DNA of 62,011 nt, from the NCBI GenBank assembly GCA_902806415.1, contig CADCWN010000249.1, positions 1-62,011 on the forward strand, given 5' to 3'. The notes under the pieces are model-generated. The model ran no database searches, was not told where the DNA came from, and saw only the letters and a program-made list of their open reading frames with translations. The DNA is from an uncultured Thermomicrobiales bacterium (GTDB lineage Bacteria; Chloroflexota; Chloroflexia; Thermomicrobiales; CADCWN01). How positions within the stretch are numbered: the stretch's first letter is position 1; every line of letters starts with the position of its first letter. The position numbers were made by a program, and so were the translations under genes. This document shows positions 57,810 through 62,011 of the stretch, one piece after another.

Positions 57810-59165
57810 ATGACAGGGCAAGGGCGACCGAATATCCTGCTGATCACCTGCCACGACCTCGGGCGCTTCCTGGGCACCTACGGGATCGCGACGGTGCGAA
57901 CCCCTGCGCTCGATGCGCTCGCCGCCGATGGGGTCCACTTCACGCGCGCCTTCTGCACCGCGCCGCAGTGCAGCCCCTCACGCGCTTCATTGTTCACCGG
58001 GCGGTATCCGCACAGCAACGGCGTGCTGGGGCTGACACACGCCGAATTCTCCTGGGATCTCGGGCCGCATGAGCGCCACCTCGGGCAGATCTTGCGCGAG
58101 GCGGGCTACACGACCGCGCTGATGGGCGTCCACCACGAGTCTCGCGGCGGTTCACCAGCGGCGGTCGCGGCGCGTTGCGGCATGGATACCGTGATCCTCG
58201 GCGGGCGCGGCGAGGACGTCAGCGACGCGGCCCTCGCCTGGCTGGGCGACGTGGCCAGGGGCGACCGACCGTTTTATCTCCAACTCGGCTATCACGAGCC
58301 GCATCGTGTCAGGGCGATGGCGCGCGAGGAGTCGGGCTATATGGGCTTCATCGGCGACTCCATCGCGCCCGACGATGCACGAGGCGTCACGATCCCACCC
58401 TATCTCGCCGACACCGTCGGGGCGCGCGAGGAACTGGCCGAGTTGCAAGGGGCGGTGCGGGCGCTCGACGCGGCGGTGGGTCGGGTCCTGGCGGGGCTGC
58501 GCGACCTCGATCTGGAGGGGGGGGCGATTGTCCTCTTCACCACCGATCATGGAGTTGCACTGCCGCGCGCCAAATGTTCGCTCTACGATCCCGGCCTGGA
58601 GACGGCACTACTCCTGCGCTACCCGGCGCGCGGCTGGCGGGGCGGGCGGGTGATCGACGCGCTAACGAGCAGTGTCGATCTCTGCCCGACACTGCTCGAA
58701 GCGGTCGGGCTGCCGGTGTCGGCGCGCATGCAGGGGCGGAGCCTGCTGGCGGCGCTCGACGGTGCGCCATTCGCGCCGCGGGGGGCGATCTTCGGCGAGA
58801 TGACCTACCACGACTATTACGATCCGCGACGCTGCATCCGTACCGAGCGCCACAAGCTGATCGTCAATTTCAGCGCCGCCCCGGCCTTCATGGATCCGAG
58901 CCAATCCTGGCGACGGCGCAGCGTGACCGTCGTTCCGCCCGACCCGGCGCTGGCTTACCACCCCTTGCTCGAACTCTACGACCTCGCCGATGATCCGTAC
59001 GAGTGGCGCAATCTCGCCGACGAGCCAACCGTCGCCGAGGTCCGGCGTGACCTGCTCGCGCGCCTGCACCGTTGGATGGCCGACACCGACGACCCGCTGT
59101 TGATAGGCGCCGTGACGCCGCCGCTGCACCATCGGGCGTTGGAGGCGCTCGTTGGGGAGCGGTGA
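57810..59165 (+). CDS. Sulfatase (heparan N-sulfatase/arylsulfatase-like)
   Basis: A 451-residue sulfatase. The formylglycine site is complete: C54-S-P-S-R58 (QCSPSRASLFTGRYPHSNGV). The metal site is built from ILLITCHDLG (D16; the usual DD is HD), TTDHGVALPRAKCSLYDPGL and its lysine. The PRAK-x-x-LYDPG-(L/I)-E pattern is typical of N-sulfoglucosamine sulfohydrolase-like enzymes. The C-terminal subdomain ends ELYDLADDPYEWRNLADEPT. There is no signal peptide. It needs a formylglycine-generating enzyme or anSME, not seen here. ATG 57810 is chosen; ATG 57789 upstream is also possible. A role in sulfated-glycan or sulfate-ester breakdown is likely. Confidence 0.92.
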   Translation: MTGQGRPNILLITCHDLGRFLGTYGIATVRTPALDALAADGVHFTRAFCTAPQCSPSRASLFTGRYPHSNGVLGLTHAEFSWDLGPHERHLGQILREAGYTTALMGVHHESRGGSPAAVAARCGMDTVILGGRGEDVSDAALAWLGDVARGDRPFYLQLGYHEPHRVRAMAREESGYMGFIGDSIAPDDARGVTIPPYLADTVGAREELAELQGAVRALDAAVGRVLAGLRDLDLEGGAIVLFTTDHGVALPRAKCSLYDPGLETALLLRYPARGWRGGRVIDALTSSVDLCPTLLEAVGLPVSARMQGRSLLAALDGAPFAPRGAIFGEMTYHDYYDPRRCIRTERHKLIVNFSAAPAFMDPSQSWRRRSVTVVPPDPALAYHPLLELYDLADDPYEWRNLADEPTVAEVRRDLLARLHRWMADTDDPLLIGAVTPPLHHRALEALVGER

Positions 59166-59367
59166 GGGCTCACCTGGTTTTCCTGCCACTCAAGTGCTGA
59201 AAGAAATCGAGGGGGGTGCCGAGGCGCTGTCTTGCCCAGCAGTTGTCGGCAACGCGGACACGTTATGCCGACGTGCCAGGGCTGGTGTGGAGATGCGCCG
59301 CCCGCCGCCCAATTGTTCGCCCGTTCGTCAGCGGCGGCACGCTTAGTGCATTAACTGGCGCGCGAGG

Positions 59368-59376
59368 TGGGATAAT
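59368..59376 (+). promoter_or_regulatory. Possible extended -10 promoter
   Basis: TGGGATAAT lies 40 bases before the small cysteine-containing gene: a TGn extension directly before GATAAT. There is no good -35. It would drive the small gene and the overlapping hemolysin III gene. Confidence 0.35.
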
Positions 59377-59416
59377 ACTGGATCGACCTCCTCGCTTGGT
59401 GTGATGAGGAGGCTTT

Positions 59417-59653
59417 ATGGAACGATCGACGGGCGGATTTGCCCCGCTCCCGGCGCCGGGCTGGCAATCGCGCCGCGGCGGGGTGCGCGTGTACTTCTGC
59501 TGCTGCCCGCTGACACTGCTGCTGGCCCCGCCGCTCCTCCTGGTGCGACTATTGCAGTACGGGTGCTTGCGCCTCATGGGCCGACCCGTCAGCGGATGGT
59601 GGGAACGAGCAGACACCAATGCGACGCGTAACAAGGAAGCGGGAAGCCGATGA
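59417..59653 (+). CDS. Small cysteine-containing membrane-associated protein
   Basis: A 78-residue protein with GAGGAGG at ideal distance before ATG 59417, so it is likely real. It has a glycine/proline-rich start, then VRVYFCCCPLTLLLAPPLLL, a CCCP motif running into a hydrophobic helix (about 24-46), and a basic, polar end. I recognise no family. Clustered cysteines beside a membrane helix could bind metal or be palmitoylated-like/thiol-active, which is speculation. Its stop overlaps the hemolysin III start by 4 bases (ATGA), so the two are translationally coupled. Confidence 0.6.
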   Translation: MERSTGGFAPLPAPGWQSRRGGVRVYFCCCPLTLLLAPPLLLVRLLQYGCLRLMGRPVSGWWERADTNATRNKEAGSR

Positions 59654-60303
59654 TCCGTCGCTTTCGCGAGCCGGATAACGGCCTTACCCACCTGGCGGGG
59701 GCGTTACTCTCCCTGGTAGCGCTCGGCGTGCTGCTCGGCTTGGCGCTCCAGACGGGATCGCCCCGGCATATCATCGCCTTCACCATCTTCGGCCTCAGCC
59801 TCGTCGGGCTGTACACCGCGAGCGCCCTGTACCACTCCCTGCCGATCGGCCCGGTCGGTCTCGACCGCTTGCTGCGCCTCGACTGCACGATGGTCTACGT
59901 CCTGATCGCGGGAACGTACACACCGTTCTGCCTCGTCGCATTCCAGGGTGCCTGGCGCTGGGGACTGCTGGCCCTGATCTGGAGCCTTGCCCTCGTCGGC
60001 ACCGTGCTCAAGATGCGGATGATGAATGCGCCGATCTGGCTCTCGACGGGGATCTACATCGCCATGGGTTGGCTGGCTGTCCTCGCCACACCCGCCTTTT
60101 TCGCCGCCGTCCCACTCCCTGGGATTATTTGGGTCATCGCTGGCGGGATTGTCTACACGATTGGCGCGATCATCTTCGCGCTGGAGCGCCCCCGGCTGCG
60201 CCCGGGCGTCTTCGGGGCGCACGCCCTGTGGCATCTCCTGGTCATCGGCGGGAGCGCCTGCCACGTCTGGGCCGTCGCCCGCTACCTCACCCCACTCGCC
60301 TGA
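59650..60303 (+). CDS. Hemolysin III/PAQR-family membrane protein
   Basis: A 217-residue protein with seven hydrophobic helices. Family features: the REPDNGLTHLAGALLSLVAL start, SALYHSLPIGP with its metal-binding H, LLRLDCTMVYVLIAGTYTPF with D and T, and the end GAHALWHLLVIGGSACHVWA with two further histidines. The HxxxH-plus-D set is the zinc site of PAQR receptors, for which ceramidase-like hydrolysis is known in animals. Bacterial members affect membrane stress or toxicity by an unknown reaction. It is translationally coupled to the small upstream protein. Confidence 0.93.
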   Translation: MIRRFREPDNGLTHLAGALLSLVALGVLLGLALQTGSPRHIIAFTIFGLSLVGLYTASALYHSLPIGPVGLDRLLRLDCTMVYVLIAGTYTPFCLVAFQGAWRWGLLALIWSLALVGTVLKMRMMNAPIWLSTGIYIAMGWLAVLATPAFFAAVPLPGIIWVIAGGIVYTIGAIIFALERPRLRPGVFGAHALWHLLVIGGSACHVWAVARYLTPLA

Positions 60304-60336
60304 TCCGCAGCTTCTTGCGAGGCGAGGTCATTGGCC

Positions 60337-60386
60337 CCGGATCGGCCCGCGCCCCTACCGCGCGGTAGGGGCGCGGGCCGATCCGG
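60337..60386. terminator. Perfect 50-bp palindrome
   Basis: CCGGATCGGCCCGCGCCCCT-ACCGC is followed directly by its exact reverse complement (25-bp arms, no spacer). It lies 34 bases after the hemolysin III stop and 148 bases before the MATE gene. No T-run follows. It could end transcription or be a protein-bound or mobile repeat. Confidence 0.75.
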
Positions 60387-60533
60387 AATATCCTTCGGCA
60401 ACACATGGCGACATATCCCCAAAGTCTACAAGGCCTCCTCGCCAAGCTCATGTTACACTCACCATGACGACACACGTCCGCAGCAAGCGGATAGCGTAGT
60501 GACGTTCGTTATCGGGAAGGGACGTCGACGGAT

Positions 60534-62006
60534 ATGGCGAAGATCATGGCGGGCAGCGGCGCTGCTGTCACCATGCCGAAGTCCGACAGTTCGGCGGGAG
60601 CAATCCGCCGACTCGTCGTCCGACTGGCCTGGCCGGCGATCGTCGAGAATATGCTGCAGAGCGTCTTCGGCGTCGTCCTGCTGCTGCTGATCGCGCGGCT
60701 TGGCCCGGCGGCGGTCGCCGGTTTCGGCGCGGCGAACGGGCTGACCATGGTGGCGATGTCCGCGTTCTTCTCGCTCAGCATGGGCGCGACCGTGCTCGTC
60801 GCCCATGCCACCGGCGCTCGGACGCCCGGTGCGGCCATACTGGCGGCGAAGCAGTCGCTGGTGCTTGGTGTGATCGTCGGGTTAGCGATGACCGCCGCCG
60901 GTGTCATCTTCGCGCCGCAATTGGTGACGGCGATGGGAGCCGGGCCGGATGTCGTGCGCGAGGGGGCCGCGTTTCTGCGCACCTTTTCGCTCGGTGGGGT
61001 CTTCATCGTGCTCACGTTCATCGCGGGGGGCGTCCTGCGGGGGACAGGCGACGCGCGTACGCCGATGCTCGTGACGCTCGCCACCCTCGCTCTCGGCCTG
61101 CTCCTCGCCTACCCGCTCACGTTCGGGGGACTTGGACTCCCCGCCCTGGGCGTGGCCGGCGCGGGGCTGGCGGGTACGATCACGCGTGGGTTGGGCTGCG
61201 TCGTCCTCCTGTTCCTGATGGGTCGGCCCTCCGGGCCGATCCCGCTCACCGGTAGGGCCGGGTGGCGTCCCTCGCGCGAGCCGCTCCGGCAGCTTGTCGC
61301 CATCGGCCTTCCGTCGATGGTCGAGGCGCTGTTCCGCTCCGGCGGGATGCTGCTCTTCACGGTGATTGTCTTCCAATTAGGGACCGCCGTGGCGGCGGCG
61401 CAGCAGATCGTGCAGCAGGCGGCGTTCCTCTCGATGATGCCCGGCTTCGGCTTTGCCATGTCGGCGACGGCGCTGGTCGGCCAGAGTCTCGGCGCGCGCG
61501 ACCCGGTGCGCGCCGACCGGGCAACCTGGTTCGCCACCCGCGCCTGCATGACCTGGATGGGGGCGATGGGCGTCGTCTTCTTCCTCGGGGGCGAGTGGAT
61601 CATGACCCTCTTCTCCGATGATCCGGCGATCATCGCCCAGGGCGCGGCGGCGCTGCGGATCGTGGCTTTGGCCCAGCCGGGTCAGGCACTCGGCATTGTC
61701 CTGGCGGGCAGCCTGCGCGGGGCGGGGGATACGCGCTACCCGATGGTGACAACCGGCCTGGCGATGTGGCTCGTGCGCCTGCCGGTTGCCTGGCTCCTCG
61801 GTATCGTGCTCGGCTTCGGCCTGGTCGGGATCTATCTCGGCTGGGTCTTCGACTCCATCGTCCTCGGTCTGCTGACCTTATGGCGCTATCGTAGCGGCGG
61901 CTGGAAAACCAATCGGCTGGTCAGTCCCGGGCTCGATGCCGACCACCGCGATGGGGAGGACACGCGCGCACTCGGCGGTAGGAATCGGGTGGGGGCCGCT
62001 AAGTAG
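60534..62006 (+). CDS. MATE-family multidrug exporter
   Basis: A 490-residue membrane exporter with twelve predicted helices in two MatE repeats. The first opens IRRLVVRLAWPAIVENMLQS and the second near LRQLVAIGLPSMVEALFRSG. Each repeat carries the (G/A)-x-x-RG-x-G-D-(A/T)-R-(T/Y)-PM motif (GVLRGTGDARTPM; GSLRGAGDTRYPM). Such proteins expel cationic compounds or drugs using a Na+ or H+ gradient. ATG 60534 follows GGGAAGGG. The C-terminal ~35 residues are polar and charged (DADHRDGEDTRA). The gene ends 5 bases before the window edge. Confidence 0.95.
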   Translation: MAKIMAGSGAAVTMPKSDSSAGAIRRLVVRLAWPAIVENMLQSVFGVVLLLLIARLGPAAVAGFGAANGLTMVAMSAFFSLSMGATVLVAHATGARTPGAAILAAKQSLVLGVIVGLAMTAAGVIFAPQLVTAMGAGPDVVREGAAFLRTFSLGGVFIVLTFIAGGVLRGTGDARTPMLVTLATLALGLLLAYPLTFGGLGLPALGVAGAGLAGTITRGLGCVVLLFLMGRPSGPIPLTGRAGWRPSREPLRQLVAIGLPSMVEALFRSGGMLLFTVIVFQLGTAVAAAQQIVQQAAFLSMMPGFGFAMSATALVGQSLGARDPVRADRATWFATRACMTWMGAMGVVFFLGGEWIMTLFSDDPAIIAQGAAALRIVALAQPGQALGIVLAGSLRGAGDTRYPMVTTGLAMWLVRLPVAWLLGIVLGFGLVGIYLGWVFDSIVLGLLTLWRYRSGGWKTNRLVSPGLDADHRDGEDTRALGGRNRVGAAK

Positions 62007-62011
62007 AGTAC

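Overview
This is a GC-rich stretch (most third codon positions are G or C) of a bacterial chromosome with about 55 intact or nearly intact protein genes, one tRNA and several gene remnants. Gene content suggests a member of the Chloroflexota, probably close to Thermomicrobia/Sphaerobacter. The hints are the rpsB-tsf-pyrH-frr-uppS core cluster with a very short EF-Ts, paired Ferritin_2-type proteins, a HelY/Ski2-like helicase and many single-copy catabolic enzymes. This is an inference from families and gene order; no 16S gene or marker search supports it.

Region by region. 1-2911 is the end of an integrated mobile element: an excisionase-like protein, a chimeric integrase/excisionase remnant and a large serine recombinase that has lost its last ~85 residues to a one-base deletion. 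The element appears to stop inside a gene whose 3' end (2726-2911) looks like the alpha (PYR) half of a two-subunit TPP decarboxylase, while the beta (PP) half at 3017-3622 is intact. 3694-5697 carries a DinB protein and two ferritin-like proteins (one Tat-exported, one cytosolic). 6432-7834 is an ECF sigma/anti-sigma pair. 8467-15173, all on the minus strand, is the translation/lipid precursor block rpsB-tsf-pyrH-frr-uppS-rnhA-cdsA-dxr. 15629-21885 (plus) carries a HypE/PurM-like protein, a kelch lipoprotein and a large RNA helicase. 22074-26200 is looser, with a tRNA-Gly, a cytidine deaminase and two transposase remnants.

26475-28733 is a lone molybdenum hydroxylase large subunit, followed by a toxin-antitoxin pair. 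29610-32371 holds two glycosyltransferases. 32384-42943 is mostly metabolic: a GMC dehydrogenase pair, the formate dehydrogenase maturation proteins FdhD and FdhE with no dehydrogenase in view, a TatA-like protein with a very long acidic tail, a DMT transporter and an enolase-superfamily enzyme. 43056-50367 holds gamma-glutamyltransferase, two Uma2-type proteins, a fuconolactonase-like hydrolase, a WYL regulator and an acetolactate-synthase-like enzyme. 51742-62006 holds AmtB with a tiny membrane partner, a phospholipase D/cardiolipin synthase, stress membrane proteins, a broken MerR regulator, a sulfatase, a hemolysin III protein and a MATE exporter.

The most interesting signals are: (i) the recombinase element that seems to split a TPP-enzyme subunit gene; (ii) intergenic inverted repeats whose arms are built from tandem 7-bp words (42960-43048, 49672-49771, and a weaker tract at 45858-45892); (iii) two very small membrane-protein genes with good expression signals (51742-51873 beside amtB; 55541-55714); and (iv) several long perfect palindromes (351-380, 25648-25681, 51699-51730, 60337-60386). 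I see no CRISPR array, rRNA or replication origin.
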